The notes beneath the pieces are model-generated. The model searched no databases. It was not told the DNA's origin and saw nothing but the letters and a program-made list of their open reading frames with translations. A program made the translations under genes and the position numbers. A DNA stretch of 64,000 nucleotides from NCBI RefSeq assembly GCF_020149765.1, contig NZ_CP083809.1, positions 3,038,001 through 3,102,000 on the forward strand, in the 5' to 3' direction. This DNA comes from Pantoea agglomerans (GTDB taxonomy: Bacteria; Pseudomonadota; Gammaproteobacteria; Enterobacterales; Enterobacteriaceae). Shown here piece after piece: positions 21,033-29,974 of the stretch. Each line of letters opens with the position of its first letter. Position 1 is the first letter of the stretch.

Positions 21033-22382
21033 TCAAGACTTACGCACCAGCTTATAGCCCGCCAACAGCAGCACGATCCACACCAGTCCCACATAGAGCG
21101 AAATACGCGTATCCGGGAAGTAGCCGATCAGCGCAATGATAAAGCCGAGGAACAGCACGCCAGCCAGCGAGGTCCAGATGCCGCCCGGCACGGCGAACTG
21201 CAGCTTGCTCGCCGCCTCTTTGCCGATCCTGCGACGGAAAGCGATCTGCGACAGCAGGATCATAATCCATACCCAGACGGTGGCGAAGGTCGCCAGCGAG
21301 GCGATAACCAGGAAGACCTTCTCCGGCATCAGATAGTTGAGATAGACCGCAATCAGCATCGCCGCCATCATCACCACTACCGTCACCCAGGGAATGCCGC
21401 GCTCGGACACCTTCATAAACATCTTCGGCGCGTGGCCCTGCTGCGCCATGCCGTGCAGCATACGCCCTACCCCGAACACGTCGCTGTTGATCGCCGACAG
21501 CGAGGCCGTCAGCACCACGAAGTTAAGGATAGAGGCCGCCGCCGCGATGCCGAGATGCTGGAAGGTCAGGACGAAAGGCGAGCCGTTGGTGCCGACCTGG
21601 TTCCACGGATAGATCGACATAATCACAAACAGCGTGCCGACGTAAAACACCAGGATGCGCATCGGCACCGAGTTAATGGCGCGCGGGATCGACTGCGCCG
21701 GATCTTTGGCTTCGCCGGCGGTAATGCCGATAATCTCGATGCCGCCGTAGGCGAACATCACCATCTGCAGCGAGAGCAGCATGCCGACGATGCCGTGCGC
21801 GAAGAAGCCGCCGTTGCTCCACAGGTTATGGATGCCGGTCGGCTGGCCGCCGTTGCCGATGCCCCAGAAAATCATGGCGAAACCGGCGACGATCATCACC
21901 ACAATGGTGGCGACCTTAAAGAAAGAGAACCAGAACTCAACTTCGCCGAACACCTTGACGCTCATCAGGTTAACGGCGCCGATAATCAGCACCACGCTCA
22001 GCACCCAAATCCAGTGCGGCACCTCTGGAAACCAGACGCCCATATAGATGCCGAAGGCGGTCACGTCGGCAATGGCGACGATCAGGATTTCAAAACAGTA
22101 GGTCCAGCCGGTGATATAGCCCGCCAGCGGCCCGAGATAGTCCTGCGCATAGCGCGAGAACGAGCTGGCCTGGGGGTTATTCACCGACATCTCGCCGAGC
22201 GCGCGCATAATGATATAGGCGACCGCGCCGCCGATAATATAGGCGAGCAGCACGCTCGGCCCCGCCATTTTGATGGCATCCGCCGACCCGTAAAACAGTC
22301 CGGTGCCAATCGCCGATCCCAGCGCCATAAAACGGATATGGCGCGTGCTCAGTCCGCGTTTGAGCTTATTGGTTTCTTGCAT
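21033..22382 (-). CDS. proY: Amino-acid permease ProY (APC family)
   Basis: The 449-residue protein has twelve predicted spans. I start it at [28 protein letters not shown] (ATG 22382, ribosome site AGGTTGTT); a longer open frame reads back through the repeat and terminator region and is not coding. It is close to E. coli ProY, a cryptic proline-specific permease, through long blocks such as [20 protein letters not shown]. It follows brnQ as in E. coli, but a terminator lies just upstream. Confidence 0.92.
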   Translation of the reverse strand: MQETNKLKRGLSTRHIRFMALGSAIGTGLFYGSADAIKMAGPSVLLAYIIGGAVAYIIMRALGEMSVNNPQASSFSRYAQDYLGPLAGYITGWTYCFEILIVAIADVTAFGIYMGVWFPEVPHWIWVLSVVLIIGAVNLMSVKVFGEVEFWFSFFKVATIVVMIVAGFAMIFWGIGNGGQPTGIHNLWSNGGFFAHGIVGMLLSLQMVMFAYGGIEIIGITAGEAKDPAQSIPRAINSVPMRILVFYVGTLFVIMSIYPWNQVGTNGSPFVLTFQHLGIAAAASILNFVVLTASLSAINSDVFGVGRMLHGMAQQGHAPKMFMKVSERGIPWVTVVVMMAAMLIAVYLNYLMPEKVFLVIASLATFATVWVWIMILLSQIAFRRRIGKEAASKLQFAVPGGIWTSLAGVLFLGFIIALIGYFPDTRISLYVGLVWIVLLLAGYKLVRKS

Positions 22383-22400
22383 AACAACCTGTACCTGTAA

Positions 22401-22428
22401 AAGAAAAACCACGGGCAAGCCCGTGGTT
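22401..22428 (-). terminator. Intrinsic terminator between brnQ and proY
   Basis: A 10-bp stem AACCACGGGC/GCCCGTGGTT (22407-22416 and 22419-22428) is followed on the minus strand by TTTTTCTT. It ends only about 20 bp before the proY start, so it may end brnQ transcripts and limit proY expression, in line with the cryptic nature of proY in E. coli. Confidence 0.75.
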
Positions 22429-22450
22429 ACATTGCAGCCAAAGCCTGCAG

Positions 22451-22556
22451 GCGGGTGAGATGGACCGGAGAGCAAAGCGTCCCACGCCATGAATGGAGTG
22501 GGACGAGCTGGCATGGATGCCATGTTGCGTCTTTGCGATCGGGCCATTTCTCCCGC
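22451..22556. repeat. Dispersed palindromic intergenic repeat, copy C
   Basis: The imperfect outer arms (22451-22467 and 22540-22556, 14 of 17 paired) enclose the core AGAGCAAAGCG, a hairpin GTCCCAC...GTGGGAC (22479-22504), a small GGCAT/ATGCC hairpin and the right consensus GCGATCGGGCCAT. It lies between brnQ and proY and is flanked by two similar CGGGC-AA-GCCCG hairpins. Confidence 0.7.
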
Positions 22557-22576
22557 ATCAGCACTCTGTCACTTAA

Positions 22577-22602
22577 CTGACCGCGGGCAAGCCCGTGGTC
22601 AG
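22577..22602 (-). other. Hairpin just downstream of brnQ
   Basis: CTGACC...GGTCAG arms around CGGGC-AA-GCCCG form a 12-bp stem with one imperfect pair, 18 bp past the brnQ stop. No U-run follows on the minus strand, so it is more likely a 3'-end stabilising hairpin than a terminator. It resembles the terminator at 22407. Confidence 0.4.
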
Positions 22603-22620
22603 AGCAAACAGCGGTGGCGG

Positions 22621-23940
22621 TTACGAGTGCGCCGTAACCTGCTCGCGTCCTTTGACGCGATCCACCACCGCCGCGATCAGCAGCATCACCAGCGCGGGCG
22701 GCAGCCAGGCGAGACCCTGGTCCGCCAGCGGCAGCTGCTGGCTAAACGCCGGCAGCATATCTTTAAAACTGGTGGTTTTCACCCCGTCGATAATGCCGAA
22801 AATCAGGCTGACCAGCATGGTCGGCGCAATCAGACGGCTGCTTTTGTTCCACCAGTTCAGGGTGAAACTCAGCACGATCAGCACGATGCACGGCGGATAG
22901 ATCGCCGTCAGCACCGGAATCGAAATCTGAATCAGATGGCTCAGGCCGAGGTTCGACACCACCATTGAGAACAGACCCAGAATAAAGACCAGTGCTTTAT
23001 ACGACAACGGCAGGTATTGCGCAAAAAATTCCGCACAGGCGCAGGTCAGGCCGACCGCCGTTACCATGCAGGCAACGAAAATCAGCGCCGCCAGGAAGAA
23101 GCTGCCCATCCCGCCGAAGGTCTGCTGCACGTAGGCATGCAGGATCGCCGCGCCGTTCGCGCTCTGCTCCACCAGCGCGCCGCTGCCGTTGCCGAGCTTG
23201 AACAGGCTGAGATAGACCAGCGTCAGGCCGACGCCGGCGATCAGGCCAGCCATCACGGTATAGCGCGTCAGCAGGCTGGCGCTCTCAACGCCGCGCGAGC
23301 GCGCCGCGTTAACGATAACGATACCGAACACCAGCGCGCCCAGGGTATCCATCGTGAGATAGCCGTTGACGAAGCCGCTGGAGAAGGCGGCACGCTGATA
23401 ATCTACGGTAGCAGGCGCGACAGTGCCCGCCGGCCAGATCAGCGCCGCGATGCCAAGCACCGTCAGCGCGACGATTTTCAGCGGCGCAAGGAAGTGGCCC
23501 ACGGTATCCAGCAGCTTGCCGGGATAGAGCGACACGCCAATCACCAGCACGAAATAGATAAAGCTGTAGATAAACAGCGGCAGCGCACCGTCACCGGTGA
23601 GCGGCGCGATGCCCATTTCGAACGACACGGTCGCGGTGCGCGGCGTGGCGAACAGCGGGCCGACCGCCAGATAGCAGACGGTCGCCAGCAGCAGGCCAGC
23701 GCCCTTGCCGATCGGGGTGCTAAGCGCGTCAACGCCACCGCCGACGCGCGCCAGCGCGATAACGGTCATCACCGGCAAACCCACGGCGGTCAGCAGGAAG
23801 CCAATAGCGGCCGTCCAGACGTGTTCGCCAGACTGAATACCGACCATCGGCGGGAAAATAATGTTACCCGCGCCAACAAACAGGGCGAACGTCATAAAGC
23901 CCAGCGCGAGGATATCCTTCGAGGTTAAACGATGTGTCAT
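22621..23940 (-). CDS. brnQ: Branched-chain amino acid transporter BrnQ (LIV-II)
   Basis: The 439-residue product starts at the ATG at 23940 ([21 protein letters not shown]), the same length as E. coli BrnQ; the longer open frame upstream is not family sequence. BrnQ is a Na+-coupled carrier of Leu, Ile and Val with twelve spans; [14 protein letters not shown] and [19 protein letters not shown] are diagnostic. It lies between the phoBR region and proY as in E. coli, although here a MetE-like gene and a PstS-like gene intervene. Confidence 0.95.
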   Translation of the reverse strand: MTHRLTSKDILALGFMTFALFVGAGNIIFPPMVGIQSGEHVWTAAIGFLLTAVGLPVMTVIALARVGGGVDALSTPIGKGAGLLLATVCYLAVGPLFATPRTATVSFEMGIAPLTGDGALPLFIYSFIYFVLVIGVSLYPGKLLDTVGHFLAPLKIVALTVLGIAALIWPAGTVAPATVDYQRAAFSSGFVNGYLTMDTLGALVFGIVIVNAARSRGVESASLLTRYTVMAGLIAGVGLTLVYLSLFKLGNGSGALVEQSANGAAILHAYVQQTFGGMGSFFLAALIFVACMVTAVGLTCACAEFFAQYLPLSYKALVFILGLFSMVVSNLGLSHLIQISIPVLTAIYPPCIVLIVLSFTLNWWNKSSRLIAPTMLVSLIFGIIDGVKTTSFKDMLPAFSQQLPLADQGLAWLPPALVMLLIAAVVDRVKGREQVTAHS

Positions 23941-24302
23941 ACAACTGTATTGCCTGTAACGAGTGTTGCGGTGGAAGTTGGGTTTATGTTGTCCCCAGAC
24001 CGCGCGTTGACAACGACTTAGCGCACGATGCCAGCGCATTGTGCTTGCCTTAATCGTGTCGCGCAGGTGAATTACGCTGCTTTTGTTCTGTTCACAAGTG
24101 GGATGATACGACAACGGCCGTAAGTAGAACGTTTATAGCGGAGAAAGGCAATACGGGATCGGAAAACCAGAAGGTTATGGCGGAAAACAGGCAGAAAGCA
24201 GTGAATATCTCGGATATATCTCCGCAGGGCATCAGATGATGTGCTTATTTTTTCTCCATCGCGTGAGAAATTTCAGCGTAAGTGCGCGTCATGGTGCACA
24301 AA
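23941..24302. other. 360-bp stretch upstream of brnQ
   Basis: No convincing gene. It must hold the brnQ promoter on the minus strand. A near-palindrome GCACGATGC/GCATTGTGC at 24023-24044 (one mismatch) lies about 85 bp upstream of brnQ and could be leader RNA structure. I see no leader peptide rich in Leu, Ile or Val, so classical attenuation is not supported. Confidence 0.4.
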
Positions 24303-24321
24303 AGGCGCGTTTTACGCGCCT
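24301..24321 (-). terminator. Terminator after the MetE-like gene
   Basis: An 8-bp stem AGGCGCGT/ACGCGCCT (24303-24310 and 24314-24321) with a three-base loop gives TTTTG on the minus strand. It lies about 20 bp past the stop of the methyltransferase gene. The U-tract is short, so efficiency may be modest. Confidence 0.55.
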
Positions 24322-24341
24322 GTTTGCACAAGTTTACAGCA

Positions 24342-25445
24342 TTACCACACCTGGCTGGCGATATCGACCACCAGGCGAATCTTCGCCCACTGCTGCTCTT
24401 CGCTCAGGCTGTTGCCCTCTTCGGTAGAGGCGAAGCCGCACTGCGGGCTAAGGCAGATCTGGTCCAGGCTGACGAACTTCGCCGCTTCCTGCAGGCGCGC
24501 CTTCACCTGCGCCGGATCTTCCAGCTCGCCGTTTTTGGTGGTCACCAGGCCCAGCACCACTTTTTGATGCCCAGGCTTAATAAAGCGCAGAGGCTCGAAG
24601 CCGCCAGAGCGCTCGTTATCATACTCCAGGAAGAAAGCGTCGATATTGACGCCGCCGAACAGGATCTCCGCCACCGGCTCATAGCCGCCTTCAGAGATCC
24701 AGGTAGAGCGGAAGTTGCCGCGGCAGACGTGCAGGCCCACGGTAAGATCGGCCGGCTTGCCCTCCAGCGCCTTGTTCAGCACGCGGGCATAGGTGCGCGC
24801 CAGCTGCTCGGGATCATCGCCGCGCTCGCGGATTTGACGCTTCTGATCTTCTGAACAGAGGTAGGCCCAGACGGTGTCGTCCAGCTGCAGATAGCGGCAG
24901 CCCGCATCGTAAAAGGCTTTGATTGCCGTTTTATAGGTTTCGGCCAGATCGTCGAAGTAGTCCGCCAGGTCGGGATAGACGTTTTCGTCGATCACTTTAC
25001 GGCCGCCGCGGAAGTGCAGCACGCTCGGGCTGGGAATGGTCATCTTCGGCACCGCATCGCCCGCGATGCTCTGCAGGAAGCGAAAATGTTCCAGCATCGG
25101 GTGATCGCGGAAGCCCAGTTTGCCCACCACGCGCACGCCGTGCGCTTTGGTCTGCACCCCGTTGAACTGAATGCCCTGCTCGGCTTCGAACAGCTCAACG
25201 CCCTCCAGGCCGCCGAAAAAGTCGAAGTGCCACCAGGCGCGGCGGAACTCGCCGTCGGTCACGACCTGCAGGCCATTAGCGATCTGCTTGCTGACGACGT
25301 CGCGGATCGCTTCGTCTTCGATACGGGTCAGCTGGGTTTTATCAATCTGCCCGGCGGCATACTGCTCGCGCGCATTTTTAATGGCGGCGGGACGCAGGAA
25401 GCTGCCGACGGTATCGGCGCGGAACGGGGCGGTCTGTGCGGTCAT
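24342..25445 (-). CDS. Cobalamin-independent methionine synthase II (MetE C-terminal-like) family protein
   Basis: The 367-residue protein corresponds to the C-terminal catalytic barrel of MetE without the N-terminal half, like the YxjG/YxjH type. Motifs include FRADTVGSFLRP, DGEFRR, LQLDDTVWAYL, LHVCRGN with the zinc-type His-x-Cys, and LSPQCGFAST with the second zinc Cys. These proteins transfer methyl groups to homocysteine-like thiols, but the methyl donor is often not methyl-THF. Three tandem MetJ-box-like octamers lie upstream, tying it to methionine metabolism. It is a single gene with its own terminator. Confidence 0.85.
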   Translation of the reverse strand: MTAQTAPFRADTVGSFLRPAAIKNAREQYAAGQIDKTQLTRIEDEAIRDVVSKQIANGLQVVTDGEFRRAWWHFDFFGGLEGVELFEAEQGIQFNGVQTKAHGVRVVGKLGFRDHPMLEHFRFLQSIAGDAVPKMTIPSPSVLHFRGGRKVIDENVYPDLADYFDDLAETYKTAIKAFYDAGCRYLQLDDTVWAYLCSEDQKRQIRERGDDPEQLARTYARVLNKALEGKPADLTVGLHVCRGNFRSTWISEGGYEPVAEILFGGVNIDAFFLEYDNERSGGFEPLRFIKPGHQKVVLGLVTTKNGELEDPAQVKARLQEAAKFVSLDQICLSPQCGFASTEEGNSLSEEQQWAKIRLVVDIASQVW

Positions 25446-25505
25446 TTTCTACTCCTGATCGCTGTCGTTAATCACGACAGGGAATAATTTCACTCTGTTA
25501 TATGT

Positions 25506-25529
25506 AGCCATCTGGATGGCTAAACGTCT
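25506..25529 (-). promoter_or_regulatory. Three tandem MetJ-box-like octamers upstream of the MetE-like gene
   Basis: Adjacent octamers AGCCATCT, GGATGGCT and AAACGTCT match the MetJ consensus AGACGTCT at 6, 5 and 7 of 8 positions. On the minus strand they overlap the spacer of a candidate promoter (-35 TTTAGC, 16-bp spacer, -10 TATAAC at about 25497-25502), the expected place for repression. The assignment rests on the MetJ literature consensus; no score was computed. Confidence 0.65.
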
Positions 25530-25607
25530 GCGGACAGAGTGGCACGCGCGCGACGCTTCTGCAACAGAAGAAATTTCAGTAGAGTTGAAAAAAATTCACG
25601 TTAGCGT

Positions 25608-26543
25608 TTACTTCGCTTCTATGGCAGCCAGCGCCTGCTCTCGCTGCGCCGTCGACAGCGGCAGATAGCCTGCTTCGCTGACGCGACGCTGTCCCTGCGG
25701 CGACAATACCTGGTGCAGAAAGGCGTCAACCAGCGGCGGCAGCGGCTTGCCTGGGGGCTTATTTACGTAGATATAGAGCGGGCGCGCCCAGGGATAGCGG
25801 CCGCTGCGGATAGAGTCAGCGTCCGGCGCTACCGCCGCGCGCTGGCCGTCGGCCACGGCGAGCATCTTCACGCCGCTGAGATGAAAGCCGAAGCTGGCGT
25901 AGCCGATGCTGCGCGGATTGGCGGCGACCGCCTGCACCACGGCGGCCGAGCCGGGAAACTCAGCCACGTCGGCGCGAAAATCGCCGTTGCACAGCGCCTG
26001 CTGCTTGAAGAAGCCCCAGGTGCCCGAGGCGGAGTTGCGCCCGTAGCGCTGAATCGGCCGCCGTGCCCAGTCGGGCTGGCGCACGCCCATATCGCCCCAG
26101 CGAGTCGGCACCTGCGGCCCGCCGCACAGGCGCGTCACGGAAAAAATAGCGTCGAGCTGGCGCGCGTCGATCTGCGTCAGCGGGTTGCGCTGATTCACCA
26201 CCACCACCAGCGCGTCGAGCGCCACCGGCACGGCGAGCGGCGCGTAGCCGTAGCGCGCCTGAAAGGTTTGTCGCTCCTCCGCCTGCATAGGGCGGCTCAT
26301 CGGCCCGAGCTGCGCGGCGCCCGCCGCCAGCGCGGTTGGCGCGGTGGAAGAGCCAGAGGCCTGCACCTGCAGATTGACGCCAGGGGCCTGCGCGCTGAAA
26401 TCTTCGCTCCACAGCATCATCAGCGTCCCCAGAGTGTCAGAGCCGACGCTGCTGAGGTTGCCGGTGAGCATGGCAGGCTGAGGCGCCGCCGCCAGCGTCA
26501 GCGCGGGCGAGAAGAGTGAGAGCAACAGCAGCAAGGCGCGCAT
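25608..26543 (-). CDS. PstS-like phosphate-binding protein
   Basis: I start this at the ATG at 26543 (311 residues), which opens a clean signal peptide (MRALLLLLSLFSPALTLAAA); an ATG four codons upstream is possible. The mature protein has the PBP-like features GSDTL, GSSTAP, LGPMSRPM and GRNSASGTWGFF, which contact phosphate in PstS-type proteins. It follows phoR by 18 bp on the same strand with no pstCAB. It may feed a Pst transporter encoded elsewhere or act as a phosphate sensor partner. I do not recall it at this locus in E. coli. Confidence 0.82.
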   Translation of the reverse strand: MRALLLLLSLFSPALTLAAAPQPAMLTGNLSSVGSDTLGTLMMLWSEDFSAQAPGVNLQVQASGSSTAPTALAAGAAQLGPMSRPMQAEERQTFQARYGYAPLAVPVALDALVVVVNQRNPLTQIDARQLDAIFSVTRLCGGPQVPTRWGDMGVRQPDWARRPIQRYGRNSASGTWGFFKQQALCNGDFRADVAEFPGSAAVVQAVAANPRSIGYASFGFHLSGVKMLAVADGQRAAVAPDADSIRSGRYPWARPLYIYVNKPPGKPLPPLVDAFLHQVLSPQGQRRVSEAGYLPLSTAQREQALAAIEAK

Positions 26544-26561
26544 GAGAGGTTCCATTAACGG

Positions 26562-27875
26562 TTAATGGACGGCATTCTCCTGCAATCCCGCGCTGACGAT
26601 CAACCTCGACGGCAGCGTAAAGGTGAAGCAGGTCTCTTTATTGGGAATGCTGGTGATCTCCAGCCGCGCATTATGGTGGCTGAGGGCGTGCTTGACGATC
26701 GCCAGCCCCAGCCCGCTGCCGCCGGTGGCGCGCGAGCGCGCCTTATCTACGCGGTAGAAGCGCTCCGTCAGGCGCGGCAGATGCTCCGCCGGAATGCCCG
26801 GCCCGTTGTCGCATACCCTGAACTGTGCGCCCTGGCGGCTGCGCAGCCAGCTGATATCGATGCGCGTGCCCTCTGGCGTATGGTTTACCGCGTTATAGAC
26901 CAGGTTAGAGAGGGCGCTGCGCAGCTGATCGTCATCGCCGAGCACCTTGAGATGGGGATCGGTATGGAAATGGATCTCATGGCGGCCGCTGCTCAGCGTC
27001 TCCGCTTCGCGCTGCAGCAGATGCAGCATCATCGGCACATCCACCGTCTCTTTCATGTCGAGAGCCGGCGCGGCCTCAATGCGCGACAGCGTCAGCAGCT
27101 GGCGCACCAGGCTGTCCATGCGGCGCGTCTGCTCCTGCATAGTCTGCAGCGCCTTGCCGCGCGAGCGCTCGTTCATCACCGAGTCGTTCATCATCTCCAG
27201 ATAGCCCTGCAACACCGTCAGCGGCGTGCGCAGCTCGTGACTGACGTTGGCGAAGAAGTTGCGGCGCGCCCCCTCCAGCTGGTGCATCTGCGTCACGTCG
27301 CGCGCCACCATCAGCCACTGCCCTTCGCTGTAGGGCATGATGCGAAACTCCATATGGTGCTGGTTATTGAGGATCAGGGTGAGCGGCTTGTTGAAATCGC
27401 GCTGGCGAATATAGCGGGAGAATTCAGGGTAGCGCAGCAGGTTGAGGATGTTCTGGCCGTTATCTTCCGGCCAGCGCAGGCCAAGATGCTGCTGCGCCAG
27501 GCCATTACACCAGAAAATCGCCCCCTCTTCCGTGGTGAGCACCACCGCGTCGGGCAGCGTCTCTGCGCCGCTGCGAAAGCGCTTGATCAGGTTACCCAGC
27601 TCGCGCCGCCGCCGCCGGTTGCGCAGCTGCATCTGATAGAGCCCGTAAAACAGCGGCTCCCAGCTCGCCCGTCCGGTGGGCGGCGTCATGGTGCGATCCA
27701 CCCACAGCCAGTGCGACAGCCGCATCAGATTATAGAAATGCCACAGCAGCACCCCCAGCACGCTGGCCAGCAGCAGCCAGGGCAGATAGCCGAAAATTAA
27801 ACCGATAATCAGCGCCGGCAGGCAGGCCAGCGCCAGCTCGGAAAGCAGTCTCTTCCAGGAGAGTCGTTCCAGCAC
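26562..27875 (-). CDS. phoR: Phosphate regulon sensor histidine kinase PhoR
   Basis: The 437-residue protein has an N-terminal pair of membrane segments without a sizeable periplasmic domain, a PAS domain ([15 protein letters not shown] region near residue 110 onward), and a HisKA domain with the phospho-acceptor His in [15 protein letters not shown]. The C-terminal ATPase domain has the N box ([12 protein letters not shown]), G1 (DNGPGIP) and G2 ([11 protein letters not shown]). It autophosphorylates under low phosphate and phosphorylates PhoB. It follows phoB by 14 bp and precedes the PstS-like gene. Confidence 0.96.
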   Translation of the reverse strand: MLERLSWKRLLSELALACLPALIIGLIFGYLPWLLLASVLGVLLWHFYNLMRLSHWLWVDRTMTPPTGRASWEPLFYGLYQMQLRNRRRRRELGNLIKRFRSGAETLPDAVVLTTEEGAIFWCNGLAQQHLGLRWPEDNGQNILNLLRYPEFSRYIRQRDFNKPLTLILNNQHHMEFRIMPYSEGQWLMVARDVTQMHQLEGARRNFFANVSHELRTPLTVLQGYLEMMNDSVMNERSRGKALQTMQEQTRRMDSLVRQLLTLSRIEAAPALDMKETVDVPMMLHLLQREAETLSSGRHEIHFHTDPHLKVLGDDDQLRSALSNLVYNAVNHTPEGTRIDISWLRSRQGAQFRVCDNGPGIPAEHLPRLTERFYRVDKARSRATGGSGLGLAIVKHALSHHNARLEITSIPNKETCFTFTLPSRLIVSAGLQENAVH

Positions 27876-27889
27876 GGTAAAGGCTCCGT

Positions 27890-28579
27890 TTAGTAGCGGG
27901 CGGAGAAACGATACCCCGTTCCGCGAACGGTTTGAACCATGCGATCGTGGCCGGACACCTCCAGCGCCTTACGTAAGCGGCGAATATGCACGTCGACGGT
28001 GCGATCTTCCACATAGACATTGGTGCCCCAGACGTGGTTCAGCAGCTGCTCGCGGCTGTAAACGCGCTCGGGGTGGGTCATAAAGAAGTGCAGCAGCTTA
28101 TATTCGGTCGGGCCCATCTCCAGCGGCGTCGAGGCCGACATCACGCGGTGCGACGAGGGGTCGAGGCTCAGCCCCTGCATCTCGATGACCTCCTCCACCG
28201 CCATCGGCGAAATGCGGCGCATCACCGCTTTGATGCGCGCCATCAGCTCTTTCGGCGAGAAAGGCTTGGTGATGTAGTCATCGGCGCCCACCTCCAGACC
28301 GCGTACGCGATCTTCCTCTTCGCCGCGCGCCGTCAGCATCATCACCGGAATATCGCGCGTCAGGGCTTCGCGCTTGAGGTGCTTGATAAACTGAATACCG
28401 CTGCCGCCCGGCAACATCCAGTCCAGCAGAATAAGATCTGGCCAGGGCTCAATCAGTTTCCCTATCGCGCTGTCATAATCCTCCGCCTCGATAGGCTGGT
28501 AGTCGTTCTGCTCCAGCACGAAGCACAACATTTCACGGATAGGGGCTTCATCTTCCACAACCAAAATGCGCTTAGCCAT
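27890..28579 (-). CDS. phoB: Phosphate regulon response regulator PhoB
   Basis: The ATG at 28579 gives 229 residues, the E. coli length; the longer open frame reads into the Pho box. The receiver domain shows VVEDEAPI, the phospho-accepting Asp in LLDWMLPG and TKPFSPKEL. The C-terminal winged helix has [14 protein letters not shown] and [14 protein letters not shown]. It activates Pho genes through direct repeats like the one directly upstream, giving autoregulation. Confidence 0.97.
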   Translation of the reverse strand: MAKRILVVEDEAPIREMLCFVLEQNDYQPIEAEDYDSAIGKLIEPWPDLILLDWMLPGGSGIQFIKHLKREALTRDIPVMMLTARGEEEDRVRGLEVGADDYITKPFSPKELMARIKAVMRRISPMAVEEVIEMQGLSLDPSSHRVMSASTPLEMGPTEYKLLHFFMTHPERVYSREQLLNHVWGTNVYVEDRTVDVHIRRLRKALEVSGHDRMVQTVRGTGYRFSARY

Positions 28580-28631
28580 TGTAACTCCTGCTGATGTGAC
28601 TGCTGTCACCGTTATATGCGGCGCCATTATG

Positions 28632-28659
28632 CGTCAGATTTATGACACTTTTATGAAAA
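28632..28659 (-). promoter_or_regulatory. Pho box upstream of phoB
   Basis: On the minus strand TTTTCATAAAAGTGTCATAA runs straight into ATCTGACG and a CATAAT -10-like hexamer (28626-28631). The TCATAA direct repeats at 11-bp spacing follow the CTGTCATAAANCTGTCAT pattern, and the arrangement is nearly the same as my memory of the E. coli phoB promoter. PhoB autoactivation is expected. Confidence 0.85.
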
Positions 28660-28714
28660 ACATAGCCGCTTAATCAGCGCGTTAACACTGCTTTATGACA
28701 GCCGGCGCGGCTTT

Positions 28715-28743
28715 TTTCGCTTTTGCGCCATAGCCGGTATAAT
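28715..28743 (+). promoter_or_regulatory. Candidate sbcD promoter
   Basis: A perfect -10 TATAAT at 28738-28743 lies 31 bp before the sbcD ATG; the -35 position 17 bp upstream is only TTTCGC. The region diverges from phoB. A half Pho-box (CTGTCATAAA on the minus strand) lies about 20 bp upstream of the -35. Confidence 0.45.
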
Positions 28744-28774
28744 CGTCCGGCAAATCGTTACGGCAGGGAGTTTT

Positions 28775-29974
28775 ATGCGCATCATTCATACCGCGGACTG
28801 GCACCTCGGTCAGTTTTTTTATAACAAGAGCCGGGCGGCCGAGCACCAGGCCTTTCTCGACTGGCTGCTGGCGCGTATTGAGGAGCATCAGGTCGATGCG
28901 CTGATCGTCGCGGGCGATCTTTTCGACAGCGGCACGCCGCCGAGCTACGCGCGCGAACTCTTTAACCGTTTCGTGGTGGCGCTGCAGCCGACCGGCTGCC
29001 AGCTGGTGGTGCTGGCGGGCAACCACGACTCGGTCGCCACGCTTAACGAGTCGCGCGCCCTGCTCGCCTGCCTGAATACTCAGGTGATCACCACGCCGCA
29101 GGCGGATCATAACCTGCTGCTGCTGCGCGACCGCGCCGGCGAACCGGGCGCGCTGCTCTGCGCCATTCCCTACCTGCGGCCGCGCGATATTCTGCGCAGC
29201 CGGGCGGGCCAGTCGGGGCGTGAGAAGCAGCAGAGCCTGCTGGAGGCGATTGCCGCCCACTACCAGCGCAGCGTTGACGCGGCGCGCGCGCATCCGCTGG
29301 CGCTGCCGGTGATCGCCACCGGCCACCTTACCACCGTCGGCGTCAGCAAAAGCGATTCGGTGCGCGATATCTATATCGGCACGCTCGACGCCTTTCCCGC
29401 GTCGGCTTTTCCCGACGTCGACTACGTGGCGCTGGGCCATATCCATCGCGCTCAGCGCGTCGCCAACAGCGACCATATCCGCTACAGCGGTTCGCCGATT
29501 CCGCTCAGCTTCGACGAGCTCGGCAGCGAGAAAAGCGTCTTCCTGCTGGAGCTGGACACCCGCGGCCTGCGCGCCGTAACGCCGCTGCCTGTTCCGCAGT
29601 TTCAGCCGATGAAGATGCTAAAAGGCTCGCTGGCAGAGATCGAGGCGCAGCTGGCTCCCTTCGCCGACCATCAGGGTGAAAAGCCGGTATGGCTCGATAT
29701 TGAGGTTACCACCCAGGAATTTCTCAGCGATCTGCAGCGTCGGGTCGAAGCGCTGACCGCCGGGCTGCCGGTTGAAGTGCTGCTGCTGCGCCGCAGTCGC
29801 GAACAGCGCCAGCACAGCCTGGCGCAGCTGAAAAACGAAACCCTGAGCGAACTGAAAGTGGAAGAGGTCTTCGCCCGCCGCATCGCGCTGGCGGAGGATA
29901 TCGATGCGCCTCAGCATGCGCGCCTCAGCGCCCTGTTCCGCTCAACCCTCGCCTCGCTGGAGGAGAGCGAATGA
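28775..29974 (+). CDS. sbcD: Nuclease SbcCD subunit D
   Basis: The 399-residue Mre11-type nuclease shows the metallophosphoesterase motifs in order: [28 protein letters not shown] and GHIHRAQ. With SbcC it opens hairpins and trims protein-blocked DNA ends. The ATG follows GGGAG. Its stop overlaps the sbcC start by four bases (ATGA), giving tight coupling. It is divergent from phoB, as in E. coli. Confidence 0.97.
   Translation: MRIIHTADWHLGQFFYNKSRAAEHQAFLDWLLARIEEHQVDALIVAGDLFDSGTPPSYARELFNRFVVALQPTGCQLVVLAGNHDSVATLNESRALLACLNTQVITTPQADHNLLLLRDRAGEPGALLCAIPYLRPRDILRSRAGQSGREKQQSLLEAIAAHYQRSVDAARAHPLALPVIATGHLTTVGVSKSDSVRDIYIGTLDAFPASAFPDVDYVALGHIHRAQRVANSDHIRYSGSPIPLSFDELGSEKSVFLLELDTRGLRAVTPLPVPQFQPMKMLKGSLAEIEAQLAPFADHQGEKPVWLDIEVTTQEFLSDLQRRVEALTAGLPVEVLLLRRSREQRQHSLAQLKNETLSELKVEEVFARRIALAEDIDAPQHARLSALFRSTLASLEESE

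Noticed and set aside
20961..22400. Plus-strand open frame of 479 codons
   Set aside because: It lies opposite proY and is full of His, Arg and Gln, the usual result of reading a membrane protein gene backwards.
23941..24302. Leader-peptide attenuation of brnQ
   Set aside because: No short frame rich in Leu, Ile or Val with a following terminator/antiterminator pair.
26565..27800. Plus-strand open frame of 411 codons
   Set aside because: It is fully antisense to phoR and has no recognisable domain.
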